DNA from: an uncultured Desulfobacter sp.
GTDB lineage: Bacteria > Desulfobacterota > Desulfobacteria > Desulfobacterales > Desulfobacteraceae
Length of the DNA: 64,000 nucleotides
Reading direction: 5' to 3'
NCBI RefSeq assembly: GCF_963664415.1
Contig: NZ_OY761443.1
Coordinates: forward strand, 434,001-498,000
In this document: in pieces, positions 9,605-19,895 of the stretch
Numbering within the stretch: the first letter of the stretch is position 1
Layout of the letters: each line of letters starts with the position of its first letter
Program-made: the position numbers and the translations under genes
Notes under the pieces: generated by a model
Seen by the model: only the letters and a program-made list of their open reading frames with translations
Databases searched by the model: none
What the model was told of the DNA's origin: nothing

Positions 9605-12262
9605 ATGGTCAAAAAAAAACAAACACCCATGATGGCTCAATATCTGGCCATCAAAGAAACCTGTCAGGACGCCATACTTTTTTACCGAATGGGGGACTTT
9701 TATGAGATGTTTCTCGAGGATGCCGTTAAGGCAGCCGGCATCCTTGAAATCGCATTAACCTCCCGGAATAAAAACGACCCCGAACCCGTTCCCATGTGTG
9801 GTGTGCCTTACAAGGCAGCCGATCTTTATATTGCCAAACTCATTGCAAAGGGCTGTAAGGTCGCGGTGTGTGAGCAGGTGGAGGACCCCTCCCAGGCCAA
9901 GGGGCTTGTCAAACGCGAAATTATCCGGGTCATCACCCCAGGCATGGTCCTCAACGATTCCCTTCTGGACCGGGGAACCAACAACTTTTTGGTTGCACTC
10001 TCCAAAACATCCGAGCACGCAGGTCTTGCCTGCATTGACATCTCCACAGGCAGCTTTACCACCTGCCAGGTAAAACGAACTTCGGGGGGCATCCCATACA
10101 CTCTTTTAGACGAAGCCTTAAAACTGTCCCCCAAAGAGGTGCTTCTACCGGACAGCTTCAAGTCCGATCCGGCCATGGCCGTCATCAGGAAAACATTTTC
10201 CCATGTTGAAATCACTTATCTGGACAACTATACGTTCCGCTCTGACAATGCCCGGCAGCTTCTGACAGAACAATTTGCCACCCGCAGCCTCGAAGGATTC
10301 GGCATTGAACGTATGCCGGCCTGCATCTCTGCCGCAGGCGCCGCCATATCCTATGTGCGAGATACACAGTTGGCGGACACCAACCATATTTATAAAATCA
10401 ATTCATATAACCTTAATGACTTTATGGTTATTGATGACAGGTCCTGCAAAAACCTTGAGCTGCTGACCAATATCCAGACCCAGAGCCCCAAAGGCTCTTT
10501 GATTCACATTCTGGATAAAACTGTCACGGCCATGGGCGGCAGGCTGATTAAACAGTGGATCAGATACCCTTTGGTGGACAAAGCCCTGATACAACAGCGA
10601 CTTGGTGCGATAGAAGAACTAATTGGCGCACCCGCCGCCCACCAGGCACTCGGCGACCTGCTTAAATCCGTATATGATCTTGAACGGTTGGGCTCTCGCA
10701 TTTCCATGGGTCAGGGCAATGCCCGGGACATGCTTTCCCTTAAAAATTCGCTGTCTGTGCTGCCGGACTTGTTCAAGGAGATCAAAGCATTTGAAAGCCC
10801 GATCCTCAACGGTGAAGGCTTGGACGAAAAACAGTCCTTGGTTCAGGAATTAGAAGCGCTGGCCCAATTGATCAGCAAAGCCATCCGGGAAGATGCCGTT
10901 CATGTGCTCAACGAAGGCAACCTGATCAATGACGGATACAGCCCGGAACTGGACGAGCTTTTAGCGATCACCCGGGACGGGAAATCCTGGATTGCAAAAA
11001 CAGAGAAGAAAGAAAAGGAAAATACAGGGCTCTCCTCGCTCAAAATTAAATACAATAAGGTGTTCGGGTATTTCATTGAAGTATCCAAAGCGCAGTCTGC
11101 CCAGGTACCTGACCACTATATCCGGAAACAGACCCTTGTTAATGCCGAGCGGTTTATCACCCAGGACATGAAAGCGGTGGAAGATACCATATTCAATGCC
11201 CAGGAACGCCGAAACGCCCTGGAATATGAAATTTTCTGCACGGTCAGAGAGAAAGTGGCCCAACGGGCAAAGGATATTCTGACCATGGCGCAGTTTGTTG
11301 CCGCCGTCGACGTGGTCCAGGGACTTGCCAGGGCTGCCGTTGAAAATGCCTATGTAAAGCCTAAGATCAATGATGACCGCTGCATTGATATCCAGGACGG
11401 CAGGCACCCGGTGGTGGAAAAACTCATCCAGGGGGAACGGTATGTGCCCAATTCCATTTCCCTCGATGACACCCAGTGTCAGCAGATTCTGATCACCGGG
11501 CCCAACATGGCCGGCAAATCCACGGTGCTGCGTCAGGTGGCCTTAACAGTACTCATGGCCCAAATGGGATCGTTCGTGCCGGCGGCCGCATCTTCCATCT
11601 GCATCACCGACCGGATATTCACCCGGGTGGGGGCACTGGACAATCTCTCCTCCGGACAGAGTACATTTATGGTTGAGATGGAAGAAACCGCCAATATTGT
11701 CAATAATGCCACGGAAAAAAGCCTGGTTATCCTGGATGAAATCGGCAGAGGCACATCTACCTACGACGGCATGAGCATTGCCTGGGCCGTGGCCGAGTAC
11801 CTGCACGACTTGAATGGCAAAGGGGTAAAAACCCTTTTTGCCACCCATTACCATGAACTGCTCCAGCTTGAAGAGATCAAACCCCGGATCAAAAACTATA
11901 ATATTGAGGTCAAGGAATTCGATGACAACATTGTGTTTCTTCGCAGCCTTGTCAAAGGGGGAACCAACCGCAGTTACGGCATCCAGGTGGCACGCCTGGC
12001 AGGCGTGCCCGATGATATCATTGACCTTGCCAAATCAGTCCTGGCATCTGCAGAACACCACCCCATGACACCTGTGCCTTCGGCACGGCCCGTCAAAAAG
12101 AAAAAAGGGACTAAAAAAAGAAACACAAGCGGTCAGATGAACCTGTTCGGTCCCTCGGACGATGATCTGCGGCAAATGCTGCACAATGTGGATATTGCCC
12201 AAATGACTCCCCTTGACGCTTTGAACTTCCTAAATGAACTCAAAGGCAAGGTTGAGGCATGA
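9605..12262 (+). CDS. mutS: DNA mismatch repair protein MutS
   Basis: Recognises base mismatches and recruits MutL. At 885 residues it is full length. Near the N-terminus the mismatch-binding motif DAILFYRMGDFYEMF is intact; the ATPase has Walker A TGPNMAGKSTVLRQV, and Walker B with signature LDEIGRGTSTYDG followed by ATHYHEL. The start ATG at 9605 places the mismatch motif at residues about 23-37. The stop overlaps the start of the amidase gene by four bases (ATGA), showing translational coupling. MutL is not in the window. Confidence 0.97.
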   Translation: MVKKKQTPMMAQYLAIKETCQDAILFYRMGDFYEMFLEDAVKAAGILEIALTSRNKNDPEPVPMCGVPYKAADLYIAKLIAKGCKVAVCEQVEDPSQAKGLVKREIIRVITPGMVLNDSLLDRGTNNFLVALSKTSEHAGLACIDISTGSFTTCQVKRTSGGIPYTLLDEALKLSPKEVLLPDSFKSDPAMAVIRKTFSHVEITYLDNYTFRSDNARQLLTEQFATRSLEGFGIERMPACISAAGAAISYVRDTQLADTNHIYKINSYNLNDFMVIDDRSCKNLELLTNIQTQSPKGSLIHILDKTVTAMGGRLIKQWIRYPLVDKALIQQRLGAIEELIGAPAAHQALGDLLKSVYDLERLGSRISMGQGNARDMLSLKNSLSVLPDLFKEIKAFESPILNGEGLDEKQSLVQELEALAQLISKAIREDAVHVLNEGNLINDGYSPELDELLAITRDGKSWIAKTEKKEKENTGLSSLKIKYNKVFGYFIEVSKAQSAQVPDHYIRKQTLVNAERFITQDMKAVEDTIFNAQERRNALEYEIFCTVREKVAQRAKDILTMAQFVAAVDVVQGLARAAVENAYVKPKINDDRCIDIQDGRHPVVEKLIQGERYVPNSISLDDTQCQQILITGPNMAGKSTVLRQVALTVLMAQMGSFVPAAASSICITDRIFTRVGALDNLSSGQSTFMVEMEETANIVNNATEKSLVILDEIGRGTSTYDGMSIAWAVAEYLHDLNGKGVKTLFATHYHELLQLEEIKPRIKNYNIEVKEFDDNIVFLRSLVKGGTNRSYGIQVARLAGVPDDIIDLAKSVLASAEHHPMTPVPSARPVKKKKGTKKRNTSGQMNLFGPSDDDLRQMLHNVDIAQMTPLDALNFLNELKGKVEA

Positions 12263-14070
12263 ATACCGCGCCCAACCGCATATTCAGCGTTATTATTTTG
12301 ATTCTGACCGGCCTTTGCCTGCTTAGCCGGCCCAATGGGACAGCCCTTGCCGCAGATACGGCCAAAGTCAGATACCTGGCAGCAGATACCTGTTTTAAAA
12401 AATTGAAACGCTCTTCAGTGGATATAAACAAGGTATCTGCCTGGCTCAACTGTATTGAAAAATACAAATCCATTCACAGCGACTTTCCCGGAAATTCCTG
12501 GGCACCGGCCGGGTTGTATAAAGCTGCAGAGCTCTATTTCCAGCTTGCCAAAAGATCCGGCAATGCCCACTGGAACAGCCAGGCCGATGATATTATTGCC
12601 CGCATCAAGCGGTTTTATCCCCAAAGTGCCTACAGAGCCCGTGCCCGAACCCTATCTGCAGCACACAGTTCAAGACCCCGTCAAAACGACCGTGACATAA
12701 AAACAAAACGCTCCCAAAAAGCATTAACCCGCAATGATAAAGCCATTGCAGAATATCACAAACAAAAACTGGCCCAGGCCGAGGCGGCAGATACCGGGGA
12801 ATATCAGCAACCCTCAGATATTGTATCGGATATCATAGAAAAAAAACACACAGGATACAGCGTATTGCGACCCTGTTGCTGATAAACAAGATGAAACTGA
12901 TCCGCCGCCCAAGGGAGACACAACAATTACAGACCTACGGTTCTGGTCTAACCCCGAATACACCAGGGTTGTGGTAAATGCCGACAGTGAGCGAAAATAC
13001 ACCCATAAGCTTTTAAAAAAAGACCCGGTACTGCATGTCCCTTTCCAAAGACTGTATGTGGACATCGACCAGGCAAGACTTGGGCGCAATGTGCCGGAGC
13101 ACACGCCCATCAACGATGATCTGCTCAAAACAGGCCCGGGCCGGCCAATTTGCCCCGCACACCGTCAGGGTAGTGGTGGATATAAAAGATTTTGATAATT
13201 ATAAAATTTTTTCACTAAAAGACCCGTTCCGCATCGTTATTGACCTGTGGGGCAAAAATGCTACCGGCCCCATGGACCAGGTTGTCGATGCCGTCCCCGG
13301 AACAAAGCCTTTAGATGAAAAGCCGGACCGCGTTACCACAGACAATCTGAAATCTTCCGATATTGCCCGCCAGTTGGCTTTGGGTGTTCGAAAAATCGTC
13401 ATTGACCCCGGCCACGGCGGCAAGGATCCCCGGCGCGCCTGGATATATTAAAGGCGTATGGGAAAAGGATATTGTACTCAAACTGGCAACGACCCTTGCC
13501 GAAAAACTGCGCAGCCGGCTGAACTGCGAGGTATTGCTCACCCGGACCACAGACCGAAAATTGACCCTGGAAGAGCGTACCGCCATTGCCAATACCCAGC
13601 GGGCTGATCTGTTTATCTCTATGCACTGCAATGCCGCAAAAAGTAAAAAACTGTCCGGCATAGAAACTTATATCTTGAATCTGGCCACGGACGAACAGGC
13701 CATTGCCGTGGCTGCCAGGGAAAACGCCACATCCAAAAAAAATATATCGGATCTGGCCTATATCCTCAATGATTTGATGAAGCATGCCAAGATTGAAGAA
13801 TCCACACGTCTTGCCAATGACGTCCATAAAGCGATGATTACAGGCATGAAAAAAAAATACGGCAAAATCCGTGATCTGGGAGTTAAGCAGGCGCCGTTCT
13901 ATGTACTGCTTGGCGCACGGATGCCTGCAATCCTCATTGAATCTTCCTTTATTTCCAACAAAACCGAATGCAAACGCCTGATGACCGACGCCTACCGCAA
14001 TGACATCTGCAAAACCATTGCCGACGGGATAGAAAAATATATCAATGCAACGAATCCCCAGCACATATAA
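12259..14070 (+). pseudogene. N-acetylmuramoyl-L-alanine amidase (AmiC type) with three frameshifts
   Basis: Cell-wall amidase that cleaves the amide between N-acetylmuramate and L-Ala. Parts in order: signal peptide (about residues 1-31), a helical TPR-like region, an AMIN domain (ITDLRFWSNPEYTRVVV) and an Amidase_3 domain with zinc motif DPGHGGKD and the final glutamate in ILIESSF. The frame changes three times by +1: in an A8 run at 12839-12846, an A4 run at 13127-13130 and a C4 run at 13428-13431. Removing one base from each run restores a protein of about 602 residues with no stops. It is coupled to mutS. Either a recently lost gene or three sequencing errors; I cannot tell which. Confidence 0.9.
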
Positions 14071-14153
14071 TTTATATGGAAAGGACATCACCAGGTATCG
14101 GTGGACACGCCCCTTGACCGCCCCATAGACAAAAAAGTGCAAAACCAATAACT

Positions 14154-14226
14154 GCCATAGGCTGACTGACCTGGCCCTATCGACATCCAGGCACAACCCA
14201 TGACAAAATATGAAACTCAAATAAAA
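14154..14226 (+). repeat. Two-hairpin intergenic repeat, copy A (degenerate)
   Basis: A diverged copy of the repeat seen best at 40265-40440. It keeps the order of blocks: GCCATAGGCTGA, GACCTGG, TATC, CCAGGC, then ACAAAATATGAAA and an A/T tail. The second hairpin arm is shortened. It lies directly upstream of the enoyl-CoA hydratase start at 14237, in the same direction as that gene. Confidence 0.6.
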
Positions 14227-14236
14227 GGTGGAATTT

Positions 14237-15025
14237 ATGTCATTTGAAAACATTATTCTTGAGATGAACAATGCCATTGCCATGATCTCTTTTAATCGGC
14301 CCAAAGCCTTAAATGCGCTGAACAATGCACTGCTTGATGAACTTGATGTCGCCTTGGACCAGGTGCTGGCCAATGATGAAATCCGGGTGCTCATTTTAAC
14401 AGGTACCGGAGACAAATCCTTTGTAGCAGGTGCAGATATCTCAGAACTGACCCAAATGGACGCATTGGCAGCAAAATACTTCTCCCGCAAAGGCCAGAAA
14501 ATATTCTCCAAAATTGAAGCCCTGCCCTTCCCGGCCATAGCAGCCGTAAACGGGTTTGCCCTGGGCGGCGGCAGTGAAGTTGCCCTGGCCTGTGATTTTA
14601 TCTATGCTTCGGAAAAAGCGATATTTGGACTGCCCGAAATCAACCTGGGCCTGATTCCCGGTTTTGGCGGAACCCAGCGCCTTTCCAGGGTTGTGGGAAA
14701 AAACAGGGCCAAGGAGATGATTTTCACCGGAAGCAATATTACTGCTGACAAAGCCCTGGAATATGGTATGGTTAACCAGGTGTGCCCCCATGAATCGCTT
14801 ATGGACGAGGTCAAAAAAACAGCCCAACGCATTGCCGCCAAAGGATGTGTTTCCTTAAGAGCCGCGAAAGAAGCTGTACAGGCAGGACTGGGTTGCGACC
14901 TTGAAACCGGATGTCTGATTGAAAATGACGCCTTTGCCATAGCCTTTGCAAGCGCGGATGCCAAAGAAGGCACATCCGCATTTCTGGAAAAAAGAAAACC
15001 TGTATTCGAAGGTGCACTTAAGTAA
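14237..15025 (+). CDS. Enoyl-CoA hydratase / crotonase family
   Basis: A 262-residue crotonase-fold enzyme, likely hydrating short enoyl-CoA such as crotonyl-CoA. The oxyanion-hole blocks SFVAGADISEL and ALGGGSEVALACDF are present, and the catalytic-glutamate region FGLPEINLGLIPGFGGTQRL is conserved. I take the ATG at 14237, with AAAAGGTGG five bases before it; a GTG at 14228 would put the ribosome site inside the gene. Downstream is paaK, so a role in acyl-CoA or aromatic acid catabolism is plausible. Confidence 0.9.
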   Translation: MSFENIILEMNNAIAMISFNRPKALNALNNALLDELDVALDQVLANDEIRVLILTGTGDKSFVAGADISELTQMDALAAKYFSRKGQKIFSKIEALPFPAIAAVNGFALGGGSEVALACDFIYASEKAIFGLPEINLGLIPGFGGTQRLSRVVGKNRAKEMIFTGSNITADKALEYGMVNQVCPHESLMDEVKKTAQRIAAKGCVSLRAAKEAVQAGLGCDLETGCLIENDAFAIAFASADAKEGTSAFLEKRKPVFEGALK

Positions 15026-15189
15026 ATCCTGAGCATAAATACGTATTTGGACGATACCTTGTCTAAATATAAAAGGCATAAAAATTTACAACCGGCCAAT
15101 ACTATAGTATGTGAGGATTGTAAATTTTTATGCAAGGCCGCAGAGGAATGATTTTGCGTCCAAACAACAGATAACCAGGGAGATGAAAC

Positions 15190-16494
15190 ATGCCCATATA
15201 CGACATTGACTATGAGACTATGCCCAGGGAAGGCCTGGAGGCGATCCAGCTTCGCCGCCTCCAAACCACCATTGAGCGAATATATGCCACAGTTCCTTTT
15301 TACAAGGAGACCTATGACAAGGCCGGGATTAAGCCCTCTGACATAAAAAGCCTGGATGACTTAAGGCGTCTGCCTTTTACCACCAAGCAGGATCTTCGGG
15401 ACAACTACCCTTACCGCATGTTCGCGGTTCCCATGGAACAGGTGGTCCGCATCCACGCATCCTCAGGGACCACGGGTAAACCCACAGTTGTCGGCTACAC
15501 AAAACGGGATATCAGCACCTGGGCCGACCTGATGGCCAGAAGCATGGCTGCCGCCGGCGGCACGCCGGGAGACATCATCCACAATGCCTGGGGCTATGGT
15601 CTTTTCACTGGGGGCCTTGGCGCCCACTATGGGGCAGAGCGTCTAGGTGCATCGGTTATTCCTGTTTCCGGCGGTAATACCAAACGCCAGATTACTATTA
15701 TGCAGGATTTTAAACCCACAATTCTATGCGGTACGCCATCTTATATTCTCCATCTGGCTGAAGTGGCAGATGAAATGGGGGTGGATTTCAAAAAGTTGTC
15801 TTTTAAATCCGGTATCTTCGGTGCAGAACCTTGGACAGAAAGAATGCGCCAGGAACTGGAAGCCAAACTCAATCTCAAGGCCGTGGACATTTACGGCCTG
15901 TCTGAAGTCATGGGGCCGGGTGTATCCGTAGAGTGTGTTGAAGAACAAAAAGGCCTTCATATTGCCGAGGATCATTTTATTGTGGAAATCGTAGACCCGG
16001 ATACCCTGGAACCTGTTCCGCCCGGAGACTCCGGTGAAATCGTGTTTACTTCCATTACCAAAGAAGCCTTCCCGGTCATCCGTTACCGCACCAAGGATAT
16101 CACCTCCTTGAATCCGGTGCCCTGCACATGCGGCAGGACCCACATCAGGATGAACAAACCCACAGGTCGTACGGATGATATGCTTATCATCCGGGGCGTC
16201 AACGTATTCCCCTCCCAGATTGAAAGCGTTCTTATGGAAAGCCGGGAAATCGCACCCCATTATCAACTCGTCGTAGACCGGGTGGATAACCTGGACACCT
16301 TGACAGTCAAGGTGGAAATCGACGAATCCTCATTTAGCGATGACATCAAGGGCCTACAGACCATGGAGGGTAAAATTTCCCACGATATCAAGGAGCACTT
16401 AGGCGTATCTGCCAAAGTGTCCCTTGTGGAACCTAAAACCATAGAAAGAAGCCAGGGTAAGGCTGTCAGGGTTATAGATAACCGCCAATTTTAA
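15190..16494 (+). CDS. paaK: Phenylacetate-CoA ligase family (AMP-forming)
   Basis: Activates an aryl acid with ATP and CoA via an acyl-adenylate. The 434-residue protein has the AMP-binding signature [16 protein letters not shown], the motif [11 protein letters not shown] and a C-terminal [20 protein letters not shown], all typical of PaaK. GGGAGATGAAAC precedes the ATG. Fourteen bases separate it from the ACT gene; this paaK-ACT pair is common in anaerobes that use aromatic acids or reductively degrade amino acids, where the true substrate may be phenylacetate, indoleacetate or a related acid. Confidence 0.92.
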   Translation: MPIYDIDYETMPREGLEAIQLRRLQTTIERIYATVPFYKETYDKAGIKPSDIKSLDDLRRLPFTTKQDLRDNYPYRMFAVPMEQVVRIHASSGTTGKPTVVGYTKRDISTWADLMARSMAAAGGTPGDIIHNAWGYGLFTGGLGAHYGAERLGASVIPVSGGNTKRQITIMQDFKPTILCGTPSYILHLAEVADEMGVDFKKLSFKSGIFGAEPWTERMRQELEAKLNLKAVDIYGLSEVMGPGVSVECVEEQKGLHIAEDHFIVEIVDPDTLEPVPPGDSGEIVFTSITKEAFPVIRYRTKDITSLNPVPCTCGRTHIRMNKPTGRTDDMLIIRGVNVFPSQIESVLMESREIAPHYQLVVDRVDNLDTLTVKVEIDESSFSDDIKGLQTMEGKISHDIKEHLGVSAKVSLVEPKTIERSQGKAVRVIDNRQF

Positions 16495-16508
16495 CCAAGG
16501 AGACTATT

Positions 16509-16937
16509 ATGGCTGAACAGATATCCATATTCATAGAAAATAAAGAAGGGCGTCTTGCTGAAGTCACTGCCATTTTAAGGGATGCCGGGGTAAATATACG
16601 GGCGCTTTCCCTGGCAGACACCACGGATTTTGGTGTACTGCGGCTGATTGTCAATGAGAATGAAAAAGCCACGGCAGCCCTGCGGGATCAGGGATTTACC
16701 GTAGGCAAAACCCGTGTTCTGGCAGTGGAAGTGAACGATGAACCCGGCGGCCTGAACCGGGTATTGGATCCTTTAAGTGAACAAGGGGTTAACGTGGAAT
16801 ACATGTACGCATTTGCCAACCCCCAATGCAAAAACGCCATCATGATTTTCCGCTTTGATGACATTGAGAAAGCAAAAATTATTTTAGCACAACAGGGCAT
16901 TAAGGTTATCGATAAAGAGGAAATCTCAAACCTTTAA
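16509..16937 (+). CDS. Tandem ACT-domain protein
   Basis: 142 residues made of two ACT folds: residues about 4-65 (ISIFIENKEGRLAEVTAIL) and 70-140 (LAVEVNDEPGGLNRVLDPL). ACT domains bind amino acids or related small ligands. With no catalytic domain it probably acts as a regulator or ligand sensor for the neighbouring paaK enzyme; this is inference from the frequent gene pairing. An AAGGAGACTATT ribosome site precedes the ATG. Confidence 0.88.
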   Translation: MAEQISIFIENKEGRLAEVTAILRDAGVNIRALSLADTTDFGVLRLIVNENEKATAALRDQGFTVGKTRVLAVEVNDEPGGLNRVLDPLSEQGVNVEYMYAFANPQCKNAIMIFRFDDIEKAKIILAQQGIKVIDKEEISNL

Positions 16938-16972
16938 AGGATCTATCCATAAATAGTGTCTACACCTCCCTT

Positions 16973-17014
16973 TTTTTCGGCACCGGATCAAAACAGTGTT
17001 CCGGTGCCGAAAAA
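16973..17014. other. Strong inverted repeat after the ACT gene
   Basis: A 15-bp perfect inverted repeat (TTTTTCGGCACCGGA and its complement) with a 12-base loop at 16988-16999, 36 bases after the ACT stop. The A/T ends of the stem give a T run before and an A run after the hairpin on the plus strand, the reverse of a normal terminator on either strand. It probably ends or stabilises the paaK-ACT message, but the missing 3' T run leaves this open. Confidence 0.55.
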
Positions 17015-17145
17015 CAATCAAAAATTTTAAAAATCCCTCCCACGCCATATTCTTTGCATTCAGATAATGTTATACTACAGAAAGTCTTAACTTGTGACTG
17101 AGACAAAAAAACAACGCAGACATTTCGCAGCGAATTAGAAAAACT

Positions 17146-19002
17146 ATGCAAGAAGATTCCTTTCAAAATAAAATTATAGCCTCGCTGATTGATGCCGGTA
17201 TCCTCACGCCCGAAAAGGCGAAAATGGCCGAACGGGTTAAATCCAAATTGTCTTCTGAAAAAACGATCATCAATGTCCTCAAAGAGCTTAACTACATCAC
17301 GGACAAACAACTTAAAAAGGTACTGCGCCAGAACCATTTCGCTCTCAGGATCGGAGATCTGCTGGTTGAACTCGGGTATTTGACCCAGGAAAAGCTCAAG
17401 GCGGCCCTGGATATCCAGTCCAGAGAAGAGGGCAAACAGTTGGGGCAAATCATTATAGAGCACCAGTTCATGAGTGAGCATGACTTTTTAGAGGTTCTCT
17501 CTGTTCAACTCGGATTCCCTTTTGTCAATCTGTCTGTTGATGATCTCGATTCGGAGCTTCTGAATCAGGCCCCCATAAAATGGTGCCACTCAAACCTCTT
17601 TCTTCCTGTCAACAAAGAGGATGGCCGCGTCATCGTTGCCTTTGCCGATCCCTTTAATCAGACCAGTATTAATAATGCTAAAAAACTTTACGGGGAGAAG
17701 ATGGAGATAGCCATCTCTTCCCCCGGGGTGATTGACCGTCTTCTGGAACATCTGGTGTCCGGCCGGAAGTCCCATCAGGAGATTGACGAAAACACGGCCA
17801 TGGGCATCGTGGAGGCCATCATTTCTGCCGGTATCACGGCAGGGGCTTCAGATATCCATATTGAACCCCTTAAAGACAGGCTCCAGGTTAAATTCAGAAT
17901 TGACGGGATACTATTGTTTCATCGGGAGTTACCACCTGAATCCACCGCCATGGTTACAGCACGGATCAAAGTACTTGCCAAGGCCGATATTGCTGAAAAA
18001 AGGCGGCATCAGGACGGTCGAATGAGCTTTGACCACAAGGGCAACGTCTATGATCTGAGAGCTTCATTTTACGCTGCCGTATTTGGGGAAAAGGTAGTCC
18101 TGCGAATTCTCAACCGTATTGACCAGATTATTCCCATAGAAGAGATCGGAATGTCTCCCAGGGTGCTCACCCGATACATTCGCGATGTACTGGGGGTACC
18201 TTCCGGAGTCTTGATCATTACAGGCCCCACAGGCTCGGGAAAGACCACCACCTTGTATTCCTCCATCAAACACATTAAAAAACCTGAAATCAGCATCATT
18301 ACAGCAGAAGACCCTGTGGAATTTGTAATGGAAGGAATTACCCAGTGCTCCATCAACCCAAACATTAACCTGACCTATGAGGAAACCCTGCGACATGTGG
18401 TCCGCCAAGATCCAGACGTCATCGTCATTGGGGAAATTCGGGATAACTATTCGGCTGAAGTGGCCGTCCATGCGGCTCTGACCGGCCACAAGGTACTCAC
18501 CTCTTTTCACACCGAAGACAGCATCTCCGGGCTGATCCGGCTAATGAACATGAATATTGAAGCCTTTTTGATTTCCTCCACCGTAGTCTGTGTCTTGTCC
18601 CAGCGGCTGCTGAGAAAGGTATGCCGCCACTGCAGCCAACCTTACAAGCCCTCCGGCGGAGAACTTAAACTGCTTAACTTTATCCCCCAGGACATTTCCC
18701 AATACAATTTCTGTAAAGGAACCGGGTGCCGAAACTGCAACTATACCGGGTACAGGGGAAGAGTAGCGGTGTTTGAGATGCTTGTCCTTAATGAAAAGGT
18801 CAGAGAAGCCATTTTGGACCACAAATCCACCTTTGACATCAGAAAAATAAGCCTTGAGACCACCAACTTGGTAACCCTGATGGAAGATGCCTTATCCAAG
18901 GCAGCGGATGGTATAACCACGTTGGACGAAATATTCAGATGCGTCCCCAGGTTAATTCCCCCACGATCTATCCAGGCTATTAAACGCCTGTCAGGAATTT
19001 AA
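17146..19002 (+). CDS. GspE/PilB/MshE-type secretion or pilus assembly ATPase
   Basis: 618-residue hexameric ATPase that would drive type II secretion or type IV pilus assembly at the inner membrane. N-terminal residues about 60-115 hold an MshEN-like repeat (IGDLLVELGYLTQEKL, then LGQIIIEHQFM), followed by a GspE N2 region. The ATPase core has Walker A GPTGSGKTTTL near residue 360, the aspartate box, Walker B RQDPDVIVIGEIRD and the His box. Two CxxC pairs (CRHC, CRNC) make the zinc site. No other pilus or secretion genes are next to it; an HDOD gene follows two bases later. Confidence 0.93.
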   Translation: MQEDSFQNKIIASLIDAGILTPEKAKMAERVKSKLSSEKTIINVLKELNYITDKQLKKVLRQNHFALRIGDLLVELGYLTQEKLKAALDIQSREEGKQLGQIIIEHQFMSEHDFLEVLSVQLGFPFVNLSVDDLDSELLNQAPIKWCHSNLFLPVNKEDGRVIVAFADPFNQTSINNAKKLYGEKMEIAISSPGVIDRLLEHLVSGRKSHQEIDENTAMGIVEAIISAGITAGASDIHIEPLKDRLQVKFRIDGILLFHRELPPESTAMVTARIKVLAKADIAEKRRHQDGRMSFDHKGNVYDLRASFYAAVFGEKVVLRILNRIDQIIPIEEIGMSPRVLTRYIRDVLGVPSGVLIITGPTGSGKTTTLYSSIKHIKKPEISIITAEDPVEFVMEGITQCSINPNINLTYEETLRHVVRQDPDVIVIGEIRDNYSAEVAVHAALTGHKVLTSFHTEDSISGLIRLMNMNIEAFLISSTVVCVLSQRLLRKVCRHCSQPYKPSGGELKLLNFIPQDISQYNFCKGTGCRNCNYTGYRGRVAVFEMLVLNEKVREAILDHKSTFDIRKISLETTNLVTLMEDALSKAADGITTLDEIFRCVPRLIPPRSIQAIKRLSGI

Positions 19003-19004
19003 AA

Positions 19005-19850
19005 ATGAACCCAAAAGCGTCCATTCTGGAGACCCTTAGAGAATATATTTCAAATCAGAAAAACTTTCCCGTGCTTCACCCTGATGCGGCTACAATCCAG
19101 GATGAAATCACCAAAAAAGATCCGGAATTATCCCGGGTCAAACAACTAATTATCAAAGACCCCACCCTGACAGGAGAGATTCTCAAGGTAGCCAACTCGT
19201 CTTATTACAAAGGGTTAGGAGAGGTTTCCACCATCAAGGAAGCCGCCCTTCGTTTAGGGCAGGATGAATTGTTTAACATTGTCATACAGGTCATTCTCCG
19301 CAAAAATTTTTCTTCCAATACGCCCATGATCAAGGAACGCCAGGATAAATTGTGGGCCCACTGCGTGGCAACGGCCTTTGCCACTTTGTGGTTATGCCGC
19401 CACCTAAAACTTTCGGATCTAATCCCCAAGGCCTTTATTGCAGGGCTGCTCCACGATATTGGCAAGCTTTGCCTTTTATCCGCCATTGAGCAGTTCATGA
19501 CCGCTGAAAAGGACAATGCCAAACTCACCCCGGATCTGGTGGAAAAAATCCTGGTCAACCTTCACGAAAAACAGGGATTTGCCCTGTTATCGGCCTGGCA
19601 TCTGCCGGACATTTACTGCAGGATTGCCCGAGACCACCACATTGATGAGTATGAAGAATCAGATACCCTCCTGGTGGTCGTACGACTGGCCGATATGGTG
19701 TGCCACAAGATGGACGCCAATAATCCCCAAGAAGACTTAACCTTTATCATGGGGTCCAGAGAAACAGATATCCTTGGGATAAAAGAGACCAGCATTGCTC
19801 TGCTGGAAATCGCAATGGAAGATGCGGGTCTGGCGAAGCCACCATCTTAA
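19005..19850 (+). CDS. HDOD-domain signalling protein
   Basis: A single HDOD domain of 281 residues. The region LIIKDPTLTGEILKVANSSYY and the block AFIAGLLHDIGKLCLLSAI match the family; the HD pair is kept here (LLHDIGK), although most HDOD proteins are not active hydrolases. Such proteins act in signal transduction and are often tied to pili or chemosensory systems. It starts two bases after the GspE-type gene, so the two are translated from one message and probably work together. Confidence 0.87.
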   Translation: MNPKASILETLREYISNQKNFPVLHPDAATIQDEITKKDPELSRVKQLIIKDPTLTGEILKVANSSYYKGLGEVSTIKEAALRLGQDELFNIVIQVILRKNFSSNTPMIKERQDKLWAHCVATAFATLWLCRHLKLSDLIPKAFIAGLLHDIGKLCLLSAIEQFMTAEKDNAKLTPDLVEKILVNLHEKQGFALLSAWHLPDIYCRIARDHHIDEYEESDTLLVVVRLADMVCHKMDANNPQEDLTFIMGSRETDILGIKETSIALLEIAMEDAGLAKPPS

Positions 19851-19895
19851 ATTTAGATTTTCGCGATAAACGCTACCGTTTAGATATGATTGTCC

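Noticed and set aside
12839..12846. Programmed frameshift in the amidase A8 run
   Set aside because: Two further shifts in other homopolymers would also be needed; no such case is known for this family, so error or decay is more likely.
13035..13451. Separate AMIN-domain gene
   Set aside because: It is the middle piece of the frameshifted amidase; there is no ribosome site at its start.
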